Shown: one piece after another, positions 18,240-26,623 of the stretch
Layout: every line of letters starts with the position of its first letter
Numbering within the stretch: the stretch's first letter is position 1
Assembly: GCA_905215805.1 (NCBI GenBank)
Contig: CAJMRL010000004.1
Coordinates: 1-64,000 of the forward strand
Direction: 5' to 3'
Source of the DNA: an uncultured bacterium
Lineage (GTDB): Bacteria; Bacillota; Clostridia; UBA1381
Length of the DNA stretch: 64,000 nucleotides
The notes under the pieces: model-generated
What the model was told of the DNA's origin: nothing
The model's database searches: none
Seen by the model: only the letters and a program-made list of their open reading frames with translations
Translations under genes and position numbers: made by a program

Positions 18240-18273
18240 AAACATCCGCAATATCGATTTATTGCGGATGTTT
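18240..18273 (+). promoter_or_regulatory. 14-bp stem-loop between uxaC and the PL1 gene, no U-tract
   Basis: AAACATCCGCAATA (18240-18253) and TATTGCGGATGTTT (18260-18273) form a perfect stem with a six-base loop. Only three Ts follow, so termination may be partial. An RNA processing or stabilising hairpin is an alternative. Confidence 0.6.
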
Positions 18274-18301
18274 ATGGATTTAAGGGAAAAAGAGGGATTT
18301 T

Positions 18302-21300
18302 ATGAAGAAATTTTTAAGCGCAGTTCTCTCGGCGGTTATGGGTATAAGCGGCATTGGAGCGGCATCAGTTTCGGCAGAGGATAACGGTACGCAACAGGCA
18401 GTTCAAGCAGAAAATAAAACTATTGCTTTTCCCGGAGCAGAGGGAGGAGGAATGTATTCTGAAGGTGCGAGATCAAATGACAAAATGGAAGTATACCATG
18501 TAACCAATCTTAATGACAGCGGTGAAGGTTCTTTCCGTGACGCGGTCTCGAAATCCGGAAGATTCGTAGTATTTGATGTAAGCGGCATGATCGATCTGGA
18601 GTCAAATGTAACGGTAAAAAGCAATACGACGATACTTGGTCAGACGGCTCCGGGAGATGGTATATGTATACGTGGAAACAATATTAAATTAAGCGGTTCA
18701 GATATTATTGTAAGATATATACGTTTCAGGGTAGGAGCGCATCTTGCGGACGGAACAGATACCAGAACGCAGGACGGGCTTGAAATAACTGATAATTCGC
18801 AGAGAATAATAGTTGACCACTGTTCGGTCAGCTGGGGAACGGACGAGAATTTATCAGCTTATGCGGTGAAAGACGTGACTATCCAGAATAGCATTATAGC
18901 CGAAGCACTGAATCAGTCGATACATTCTAAAGGAGAACACAGCTATGCTGCTATATGGGGCGGAGTGAACCTTAGTGTGCATCACAATATAATAGCATCG
19001 CATAAGAGCCGGAATCCTAAGATAGGAACATCTGAAACAGTTGCAATGACAGACGGATATACCGATGATCAAACTCTGGTAGATATAAGAAACAATGTTA
19101 TTTACAACTGGGGTGATAAAGCAGGATACGGTGCGGAAAACGGCGCAAATGTAAATATCATAAATAATTATTATAAGCCGGGTCCAGCTACACCGGAAAA
19201 TAAGCGGGCGAGAATATTTGAGTTTTCAGCCGGAAATAAGTATCAAAAAGGCTGGAGCGGCGCGGTTTATGCAGATGGAAATTATGTAGACGATGATGGT
19301 GCGGATGCTCAGCTTGTAAATGCGGATAACTGGCAGATCGACAGAGGAACAGGAGTATATGTCAGCAGTGGAGTTGAGATTTATCAAAAGCTTGAAGAAC
19401 CTAATAATACATACATAAATGAATATCCAATAACGACTACGTCCGCTCAGGAAGCGTATAACTATGTTATAGAAAATGCAGGAGCAAGATTGCCCAAGCT
19501 GGATGCAGTGGACGAGAGGATTATCTCTGATGTTGTCAATGGAACAGCTCCGAGCGGTTCAAAGGGAAGTGTCGGTCTTGTGGATGACCCAAGAGATACA
19601 GTTCCGGAGGATAGTAAAGATGCGTATGACGATAGAGGATATCCTATTTGGGAGACGGAAATTAGGCCGGAAGATTATGATACAGATAAAGATGGTATAC
19701 CTGACGAATGGGAAGATCGCATGGGCTTAGACAGAGAAAATCCTACCGACAGTTTGTTTATTGGTCCGGAGGGCTATACATATCTTGAAATGTTTGCAAA
19801 TGGTGCAGAGGCCGGAGGAGTTTCTGTTTCTGTAGAGGGTGATAAAGCAATTTTTTCAGCGTCGATCGCGCAGGAAGTTGATCTTTACATTGACGGAGAG
19901 AAAAAGACCACAGTAGAGCTTGAGGGAGAGCTTCCGCAGGATAGTATACTTATAAGCGCAGGATATGATTCAAATGGCAGAATAAGTGAAGTAAAAACTG
20001 CAAGTGCAGAAGAAGGAGGTTTTCCGGGAGTTTCCGGTGCGAATGTAAAGCATTTTGTTTGGAACAGTCTTGATGGAATGGAACCGGCAGGAGAAATTTT
20101 AAAGGCTGAGGTGGATTTGAGTGAATACGAGATTGAAAACGGAATGCACACAGTTACGGCTGTCTCACAAAATGGAAACAGTAGTATGGATTATTTGTAT
20201 AAATTGCCGCAGATCTTGGATTTAGAGCAATTGGACGGTGATTTTACCTTAGTAGCTAACATTAATTCAGTTCCTACAAGTGCTAAAGATGCTTACACAT
20301 GTATAAGGCTTGGGAACGGAGGTAATGTTTATGATTTCGGAGTAGGATCTAACGATTCATATCAGAAGGTTATTTATGATAACGGAGAGACTCTTGCTTT
20401 AGATGATACAGCGTTGATAAGGCTTGAGAAAAAAGACGGAAAAATCACCCTTTATAGAGCAGCATCGTTATTTGAATGGACAAAAGTCAGTGAGTATACA
20501 GCGGGTGATGATTCTACTACGCTTCTTATTACAAATGTTTCGCCGCAAGGTCAGGATTATGCTGCCAATATAAGTCTTCAGGCGATCAATGCACAGACAA
20601 GTCCGCAGATAGAAATTACAAATGTTGAAGAAAATCAAAGGCTTGGATTCAATGAGAACATAGAGGTTTATGTGACTCCGGACAATGCAAATATTCAGCA
20701 GATAGATATTTCGCTTAATGGGGAAACGATAGTTTTGCAGAATGTGGATATTAGTGAGCCCCAGACAGTGACAATTCCAGTACAGTTTGAAGGAATAGAT
20801 GCCGGAGAACTGAAGGTGTCATGTATTGATGAAAATCTTTGCACAGCAAGTGACAGTGTTAATATAAGCATATCCGCTGACCTTACTCCGTGGCAGATAG
20901 CTGACATAGGCATGGATGAAAATGATACGAAAACATATGTCAGTGTCACAAATGACTACACATATAAGATAAATGCACCTTCGGGAAGGATAGGAGGCAC
21001 TTCTGATAAGTTTGGATATGTATACCAGCAGTTCAGCGGAGATAACAGGATCTATTATCGAGGCAGAATGCAGGGTGGAAATCAGTTTGGAATTATGCTC
21101 CGTGCAAGTCTTGAGGCTGATTCGGAAATGTATTATTTCGGCGGAGAATACGATGATGGTAAGCTTATATATAGACTTAGTCATAGAGCATCTGCCGGAG
21201 AGGAAACTATAACGGATTATACATTAGATAATCAGAATGCAAATTTGTATTTCATAGCTGAAAAAGATGGAAATACACTGAATATTTATCAGACTGAAAA

Positions 21301-22507
21301 CAGCTCTACAGTATATACTACAAAGGATCTTGTTGCCTCAGTGGATTGTTCAACACTTGGAGATACATATTATATGGGATTTGCCGCGGTATACGGAGGT
21401 TCAGAGAATAATCCGCCGGATGCGGGTTGGGTGAGTCTTGACAACAACAGCGGGGATAATAATTACATCTGGAATTTTGATTACGGTCTTGATTGGCTCT
21501 GGCAAAGACAGGAAAGAGCTGTACTGGATGCTCAATGGAGCAGCGATGAGATCTCTTCAAATACGACCGGCAAAATGGTAATAGCTCCGAATAATGATTA
21601 TGCCTCAAACAGATACATTTTCCATGAATACCAGATGAGTGATGAACTTGTTCCTGAGATGGGTGCGGATATATTGTTGTCAGGAGAGAATCCGGCAATG
21701 AATCTGTATTTCCAGACCGGAGAAGCACAAAGCGCATATAAAGCAGTTATTGAAGACGGAGAGCTAAAAGTAAATGATTTTGTAATATGTGCGGTTGAAA
21801 CATCAAAATGGTATAAGATAAATATAAAGGAAGATGTTGGAGTCAATGGCAAAGAGGCGGTTATAACTGTTTCGGATGAAAACGGATTTATTGCAGAAAG
21901 TCCAATAACAGCCGTTTCCGGGGCTGATTTCAGGACTCAGCAGAATACCGAGAAAAAGACAGACGTCACAAAAGCTGTTTACTTCGAACCGTCCTCAAGC
22001 GGAGAAGGAACATATTATATAGATAATGTTAGTGTAGCCGGAAATGAACCGTCTTTAAAGATAACTAAAACAGAAAGCTGGTATTCATTCGCATCGCTTC
22101 TGGATCAGACTCCGCCGGCACAGCTTGCGGCAACCACTACATCTAACGGAACGGAGTTAAGCGGAGAAACTGCTACAGTGTATGGTTCCGAAAGCTTTGA
22201 TGTACGAGATACGACCAAAACAAAAACTTTTGGAGATGTTTCATTAGTAGGATTTATACGTATAGACAAGCCTGAAAAGAAAATAACAGTTCCGGTGCAG
22301 GATGGAGCGGTCATAACAACATACGCTTCGTCTGCAAAAAATAGCGAAACGAGACAAATTTATATAAATGAACAGCCATATGATGTTACGAAGGACACCA
22401 TAAGCAGTTATGTCTACGAAGGAGAAGATTCTACTATAGATATATATGCGGGAGCAGGAATTAATCTATACGGTATAAGTGTTGTACGAACTGTAATCAG
22501 CGAATGA
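18302..22507 (+). CDS. Large secreted multidomain pectate lyase (PL1)
   Basis: Extracellular endo-pectate lyase cutting homogalacturonan by beta-elimination, with calcium. A signal peptide ends near ASVSAED (residues 1-25). The PL1 parallel beta-helix spans about 40-390: AFPGAEGGG, TTILGQTAPGDGI, calcium-site-like IVDHCSVSWGTDEN, and the arginine motif SRNPKIG. DTDKDGIPDEWEDRMG at about 460 is a calcium-binding DxDxDG element seen after many PL1 domains. Residues 500-1401 contain several beta-sandwich, probably carbohydrate-binding, modules, including a WxxxDIG...Y-rich one near 860-1050. It has no SLH domain, so it is likely released or held by other means. At 1401 residues it is far larger than single-domain PL1 enzymes. 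Confidence 0.9.
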   Translation: MKKFLSAVLSAVMGISGIGAASVSAEDNGTQQAVQAENKTIAFPGAEGGGMYSEGARSNDKMEVYHVTNLNDSGEGSFRDAVSKSGRFVVFDVSGMIDLESNVTVKSNTTILGQTAPGDGICIRGNNIKLSGSDIIVRYIRFRVGAHLADGTDTRTQDGLEITDNSQRIIVDHCSVSWGTDENLSAYAVKDVTIQNSIIAEALNQSIHSKGEHSYAAIWGGVNLSVHHNIIASHKSRNPKIGTSETVAMTDGYTDDQTLVDIRNNVIYNWGDKAGYGAENGANVNIINNYYKPGPATPENKRARIFEFSAGNKYQKGWSGAVYADGNYVDDDGADAQLVNADNWQIDRGTGVYVSSGVEIYQKLEEPNNTYINEYPITTTSAQEAYNYVIENAGARLPKLDAVDERIISDVVNGTAPSGSKGSVGLVDDPRDTVPEDSKDAYDDRGYPIWETEIRPEDYDTDKDGIPDEWEDRMGLDRENPTDSLFIGPEGYTYLEMFANGAEAGGVSVSVEGDKAIFSASIAQEVDLYIDGEKKTTVELEGELPQDSILISAGYDSNGRISEVKTASAEEGGFPGVSGANVKHFVWNSLDGMEPAGEILKAEVDLSEYEIENGMHTVTAVSQNGNSSMDYLYKLPQILDLEQLDGDFTLVANINSVPTSAKDAYTCIRLGNGGNVYDFGVGSNDSYQKVIYDNGETLALDDTALIRLEKKDGKITLYRAASLFEWTKVSEYTAGDDSTTLLITNVSPQGQDYAANISLQAINAQTSPQIEITNVEENQRLGFNENIEVYVTPDNANIQQIDISLNGETIVLQNVDISEPQTVTIPVQFEGIDAGELKVSCIDENLCTASDSVNISISADLTPWQIADIGMDENDTKTYVSVTNDYTYKINAPSGRIGGTSDKFGYVYQQFSGDNRIYYRGRMQGGNQFGIMLRASLEADSEMYYFGGEYDDGKLIYRLSHRASAGEETITDYTLDNQNANLYFIAEKDGNTLNIYQTENSSTVYTTKDLVASVDCSTLGDTYYMGFAAVYGGSENNPPDAGWVSLDNNSGDNNYIWNFDYGLDWLWQRQERAVLDAQWSSDEISSNTTGKMVIAPNNDYASNRYIFHEYQMSDELVPEMGADILLSGENPAMNLYFQTGEAQSAYKAVIEDGELKVNDFVICAVETSKWYKINIKEDVGVNGKEAVITVSDENGFIAESPITAVSGADFRTQQNTEKKTDVTKAVYFEPSSSGEGTYYIDNVSVAGNEPSLKITKTESWYSFASLLDQTPPAQLAATTTSNGTELSGETATVYGSESFDVRDTTKTKTFGDVSLVGFIRIDKPEKKITVPVQDGAVITTYASSAKNSETRQIYINEQPYDVTKDTISSYVYEGEDSTIDIYAGAGINLYGISVVRTVISE

Positions 22508-22518
22508 CAGAGAAACAA

Positions 22519-22559
22519 AAAAACAGTAATATCGGTATAAATGATATTACTGTTTTTTT
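22519..22559 (+). terminator. Strong intrinsic terminator after the secreted PL1 gene
   Basis: AAAAACAGTAATATC (22519-22533) and GATATTACTGTTTTT (22543-22557) form a 15-bp stem whose right arm runs into a seven-T run. Confidence 0.85.
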
Positions 22560-22709
22560 GCCTGATGTATTAATATATATAGTATACTGTATATTTGTTG
22601 TTTATTAAAGAAAAATTAAGCCGGTATTAATAAAAAAAGAACAAAAAATTAGTATTTTGTTAACAAACAACTGTATTTTTGTGAAAATTAGATATTTTGT
22701 TTACGCATA

Positions 22710-22738
22710 TTGCTTTTTTTTGATTTTTGTTGTATAAT
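22710..22738 (+). promoter_or_regulatory. Promoter of the oligosaccharide ABC importer
   Basis: TTGCTT (22710-22715), 17 bases, TATAAT (22733-22738), 41 bases before the first permease start. Confidence 0.6.
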
Positions 22739-22778
22739 ATAAACAATGAATAAAATATTTTAAATGGAGGGATTTTTT

Positions 22779-23792
22779 ATGAAGACTGTTTCGGTGAAAA
22801 ACAGTGATTCCACACAAGAGAAGGTCAAAACTTCTTGGTTTGCGGGCGAAATGAAAAAGCTCAAAAAGAATAAGTTTTTGTTCTTTCTTTTGATTCCGGG
22901 TTTGGTGTATTACATCATATTCCACTATGTACCTATATATGGATTGCTTATAGCGTTTAAGGATTACAAGCCTACGCTCGGTGTATTTGCCAGCCCTTGG
23001 GCATCGTATGGAGGCTTTGGACATTTCGTAAGATTCTTGCAGACTCCGGATATGCTTAATTATGTATGGAATACAATTGCACTTTCCGTATTGCATATTA
23101 TATGGTTGTTCCCGTTTGCAATATTACTTGCATTGTTTATCAATGAGCTTCGCAGCGTGAAGTTCAAGAAGGTAGTTCAGACTATATCATACCTTCCGCA
23201 CTTTGTATCGGTTACGGCTGTCGCAGGTATGCTTACATTGTTCCTTTCTTCGCAGGGAACGCTTGCATCAGCGGGAAACTACGCAAATGAAGGTCTTTTG
23301 AACCAATTCCTTTTAAAGACAGGAATTATAGATCAAGGTATATCATTCCTGGACAGAACGGAATGCTTCCGTACAATATATATTGCATCGGACGTTTGGC
23401 AGGGAATCGGTTGGAGTGCGATCGTTTACATAGCGGCTCTTTCGGGAGTTGACCAGGAGCTTTATGAAGCTGCTACAATTGACGGCGCATCAAGAGTTCA
23501 GAAAATGTGGTACATCTCAGTACAGCTTATCAAGCCGACTATAGTTTTGCTTTTGATAATGCAGATCGGTAAGATAATGTCTCTTGGTTCAGACAAGGCA
23601 CTTCTTCTTCAGAGAGAAGTTACATATCCGAAGTCGCAGATACTTTCAACGTATGTTTATAACCTTGGTATAGGAAAAGGTGAATTCGACTATTCAACTG
23701 CAGTAGGCTTGTTCAACTCCATTATTAATGTAATATTGGTTATCGGCGCAAACTTGGTTTCCAAGAAGCTTACAGAAACAAGTCTGTGGTAA
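22779..23792 (+). CDS. Oligosaccharide ABC importer permease (LplB-like)
   Basis: Integral membrane subunit of a carbohydrate uptake ABC transporter. The true start is ATG 22779 after GGAGGGATTTTTT; an in-frame ATG five codons upstream sits on the ribosome binding site. Six membrane segments are predictable. PGLVYYIIFHYVPIYGLLIAFKDY at the first segment (key part HYVPIYGLLIAFKDY) is typical of the LplB/YtcP-partner subfamily. The EAA loop YEAATIDGASRVQKMWYISV contacts the ATPase. The next genes are the second permease and the binding protein. No ATPase gene is present, which suggests a shared MsmX-type ATPase elsewhere. Substrate (oligogalacturonides) is inferred from context. Confidence 0.92.
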   Translation: MKTVSVKNSDSTQEKVKTSWFAGEMKKLKKNKFLFFLLIPGLVYYIIFHYVPIYGLLIAFKDYKPTLGVFASPWASYGGFGHFVRFLQTPDMLNYVWNTIALSVLHIIWLFPFAILLALFINELRSVKFKKVVQTISYLPHFVSVTAVAGMLTLFLSSQGTLASAGNYANEGLLNQFLLKTGIIDQGISFLDRTECFRTIYIASDVWQGIGWSAIVYIAALSGVDQELYEAATIDGASRVQKMWYISVQLIKPTIVLLLIMQIGKIMSLGSDKALLLQREVTYPKSQILSTYVYNLGIGKGEFDYSTAVGLFNSIINVILVIGANLVSKKLTETSLW

Positions 23793-23813
23793 TATAAAGG
23801 AGGGAAAATATTC

Positions 23814-24716
23814 ATGGTAAAAGATAATTCGTTGTCATCCAAGATCTTGGACATAGTAATATATGTATCTCTTATCTTGTTGATAGTAATTACATTATAT
23901 CCTATAATCTACATTCTTTCAGTTTCACTTTCAAGCTCTGAGGCATACGAAAGTGGAAGAGTAGTATTCCTCCCGGTTGATTTTAACCTCGATGCGTATA
24001 AGGTTGTATTCAAAGCGGGAACAGTTCCGAGGTCGCTGCTTAACTCGGTAATATATACATTATTGTATACATTTGTTGCATTATTACTTACAACATCAAT
24101 GGCATATCCACTGTCAAGAGCGAAAGAAAGAGTACCATTTAAAGGATTCTTTTCAAAGCTGGTTGTATTTACGATGTTTTTCTCGGCAGGTATAGTTCCT
24201 AACTACTTGGTAGTTAAATATCTTGGCTTGATGAACAGCATGTGGTCCTTGATACTTCCGGTTGCGGTTACAACATATAACCTCGTCGTTATGAGATCCT
24301 TCTTTGAAGGAATTCCTATCGATCTTGAGGAGGCAGCATTTATAGACGGAGCAAATGAGATAGTAATTTTCTTTAAAATAATGCTTCCGCTTGCTAAGGC
24401 AGCTATTGCAACAGTAGGTCTTTTCTACGGTGTATATATGTGGAACTCATGGTTCACTGCTATGCTGTATCTTAAGGATAGCTCAAAATATCCGTTGCAG
24501 CTTATTATCCGTCAGATAATCATGCAGAATCAGATGGCGGCAGAGCTTGCTGCTATGGGTGATACATCGATGCAGGATGCACTTGGTTCTACAACTAATA
24601 CAGAAGTTGTAAAATATGCTACATTGTTCATATCAATAGTTCCGATGATGGCTGTTTATCCCTTTATTCAAAAATATTTTGTTAAGGGCGTTATGGTTGG
24701 TTCAGTTAAGGGTTAA
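23814..24716 (+). CDS. Oligosaccharide ABC importer permease (YtcP-like)
   Basis: Second transmembrane subunit of the importer. Six membrane segments are predicted, with the N-terminal IVTLYPIIYILSVSLSS typical of MalG-type permeases. The EAA loop is LEEAAFIDGANEIVIFFKIM. The end, FVKGVMVGSVKG, is a signature of the YtcP/LplC group. At 300 residues it is normal. AAGGAGGG precedes the ATG, 21 bases after the LplB-like gene. Together with that gene it forms the channel for pectin-derived oligomers (substrate inferred). Confidence 0.93.
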   Translation: MVKDNSLSSKILDIVIYVSLILLIVITLYPIIYILSVSLSSSEAYESGRVVFLPVDFNLDAYKVVFKAGTVPRSLLNSVIYTLLYTFVALLLTTSMAYPLSRAKERVPFKGFFSKLVVFTMFFSAGIVPNYLVVKYLGLMNSMWSLILPVAVTTYNLVVMRSFFEGIPIDLEEAAFIDGANEIVIFFKIMLPLAKAAIATVGLFYGVYMWNSWFTAMLYLKDSSKYPLQLIIRQIIMQNQMAAELAAMGDTSMQDALGSTTNTEVVKYATLFISIVPMMAVYPFIQKYFVKGVMVGSVKG

Positions 24717-24733
24717 TTAAGGAGGAGAAGTAA

Positions 24734-26512
24734 ATGAAGGCTAAAAAAGTTGTGACAGGGCTTATGGCTCTAATGCTTGCAGCTTCTTCTGTAGTGTCAC
24801 TGACGGGCTGTGATACAAACAAAAATGTAGGACACAGCTATATTGACGAGCAGAATAGAAAGATTTATGCTTATAAGTTTAACATGTACACACAGGATGA
24901 TACAGTATATCCGGAAACACATGATAATGCATTTGACCAGATGCTTCTTGATAGATTTAATATTTATTTTGATTATGACAGAATCCCGAGAACAGACTGG
25001 GAAACAAAGACAAATACATATTTTGCTACCGGTGACGCTCCTGACCTGACAACAGGAGGTAAGGAAGTCAATTATAAGGGATGGGCAGAGGATGAGATGC
25101 TTGTTCCGGTTGCGGATAGTTTAGAGGATTTGCGGCAGAAAATGCCGAATTATTGCAAATTATTCGGAGAGAATATGGAAGATGTTTATAATCTTGCTTC
25201 TTCTGCAGATGGAAAGCTCTATTATCTTCCGTCCGTACGTCAGGAAAAGTGTCAGATGTGCTGGCTTTACCGTAAAGATATTTTTGATCAACTCGGATTG
25301 GAATTTCCTGAAACTACAGATGAGTTTCTTGAAGTGTGCAGAAAGCTCAAGGAAGCATATCCGGACAAGATCATAATTTCTTCAAACGGACAGAAGAAGA
25401 GTTCATTAACCGGATTTTTCCAGGCTTTCGGTATGCCTGAGCTTATCTTGGCGGATTATTCATATGTTGACAGAGACGGTAATTTTGTCCCTTATGCAAT
25501 GACTACCGATAGCGCAAGAGAGATGTACTGTTTCTTAAAAGAATTGCATGATATGGGCGTAATAGATAATGAAATTCTTTCTCTTGAAAAGGATAAGTTC
25601 TATTCACGCTGCGCAACAGATAATGCTTTTATAACGTATAACTATATTTATAATGCAGAAACGTTTACAAATAAAACGAATGTAAACGGCAAGGAAGGCG
25701 GAGAATGGGCATATACATCAAATATGCTTACGAACGATAAATCAAGAGGTACTGTATTTAAGAAAGACCCGCTTTATTCAGACTGGGGACCGGCATTCTC
25801 AACATCTATGTTAAGTGAAGAAGGCAAGATGGATAAGGTTTTGGAACTCTATGATTGGTTCGCTACAAATGAAGGACAGCTTTATACTACTTATGGTATA
25901 GAAGGCGAAAGCTATGACTTGGTTACAATAGACGAGTATAAAAATCAGGAAAAGGCAAGAATTGATGGCGAGCTTGCAGACGGCGATTTGACTCAGGAGG
26001 AGGCAGATCAGCAAAAAGCAGATGTTGATGCCTTTGTTGTACCTGACGACTGGAAGACGATAAAAGACGGAGTTGAGTGTGTACCTGTAGTTAAAGACGG
26101 TTGGTATCATCAGGAATATAATAGCGGCGGCGACAAGATAAATGAAAAGCTTGGAATGTTCTCTGCTGTATTCCTTAAGCACCCGAAGATGTTCTATGAA
26201 GTAAGAGGTAATCAGATTGAAGACCTTTATAATGAATTCATGGGAAAGATGGAAACAGACAACTATTATTATATCGAAGAAGTTCCTATGAGATATACGG
26301 CTGATGAAGAACAGCAGGTGACTGACCTTTCAACATCACTTGCTACAAAACGTGACGAGTATATGGCGCGTTTCCTTTTAGGACAGATGGATCCGAGTAA
26401 TGACGATGACTGGAATCAGTATATCAGTGATATGAAGCGCGTAGGTCTTGAAAAATTTGAGGCACTTCAGACAGAGGTATATAACAGAACTCAGGCCGAA
26501 TTAAATGAATAA
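24734..26512 (+). CDS. Extracellular solute-binding lipoprotein of the importer
   Basis: Sugar-binding receptor feeding the two permeases. It has a lipoprotein signal with lipobox LTGC and acylated Cys26. It is 592 residues long, as usual for the long LplA-like family paired with LplB/YtcP permeases, and larger than MalE-type receptors. WYRKDIF-like substrate-site text (MCWLYRKDIFDQLGLE) and DEFLEVCRKLKE match family-1 binding proteins. GGAGGAGAAGTAA precedes the ATG, 17 bases after the permease. In context it should bind oligogalacturonides or RG-I fragments; this is inference. Confidence 0.9.
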   Translation: MKAKKVVTGLMALMLAASSVVSLTGCDTNKNVGHSYIDEQNRKIYAYKFNMYTQDDTVYPETHDNAFDQMLLDRFNIYFDYDRIPRTDWETKTNTYFATGDAPDLTTGGKEVNYKGWAEDEMLVPVADSLEDLRQKMPNYCKLFGENMEDVYNLASSADGKLYYLPSVRQEKCQMCWLYRKDIFDQLGLEFPETTDEFLEVCRKLKEAYPDKIIISSNGQKKSSLTGFFQAFGMPELILADYSYVDRDGNFVPYAMTTDSAREMYCFLKELHDMGVIDNEILSLEKDKFYSRCATDNAFITYNYIYNAETFTNKTNVNGKEGGEWAYTSNMLTNDKSRGTVFKKDPLYSDWGPAFSTSMLSEEGKMDKVLELYDWFATNEGQLYTTYGIEGESYDLVTIDEYKNQEKARIDGELADGDLTQEEADQQKADVDAFVVPDDWKTIKDGVECVPVVKDGWYHQEYNSGGDKINEKLGMFSAVFLKHPKMFYEVRGNQIEDLYNEFMGKMETDNYYYIEEVPMRYTADEEQQVTDLSTSLATKRDEYMARFLLGQMDPSNDDDWNQYISDMKRVGLEKFEALQTEVYNRTQAELNE

Positions 26513-26523
26513 TCTCTAAATAT

Positions 26524-26558
26524 AGAGCTGGGGAAAATGAATATTATTACCCGGCTCT
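26524..26558 (+). promoter_or_regulatory. Stem-loop after the binding-protein gene, no U-tract
   Basis: AGAGCTGGG (26524-26532) pairs with CCCGGCTCT (26550-26558) with one wobble. TGATGAGG follows instead of Ts. It sits between importer and SLH-pectinase genes and may separate their transcript levels. Confidence 0.5.
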
Positions 26559-26623
26559 GATGAGGTTATACGTAAATTTATTCCAAATTTAAATATATAA
26601 AATAGCATTTGGAGGTAACTCTT

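Noticed and set aside
22764..22778. Upstream ATG of the LplB-like permease
   Set aside because: It overlaps the ribosome binding site that serves the ATG at 22779.
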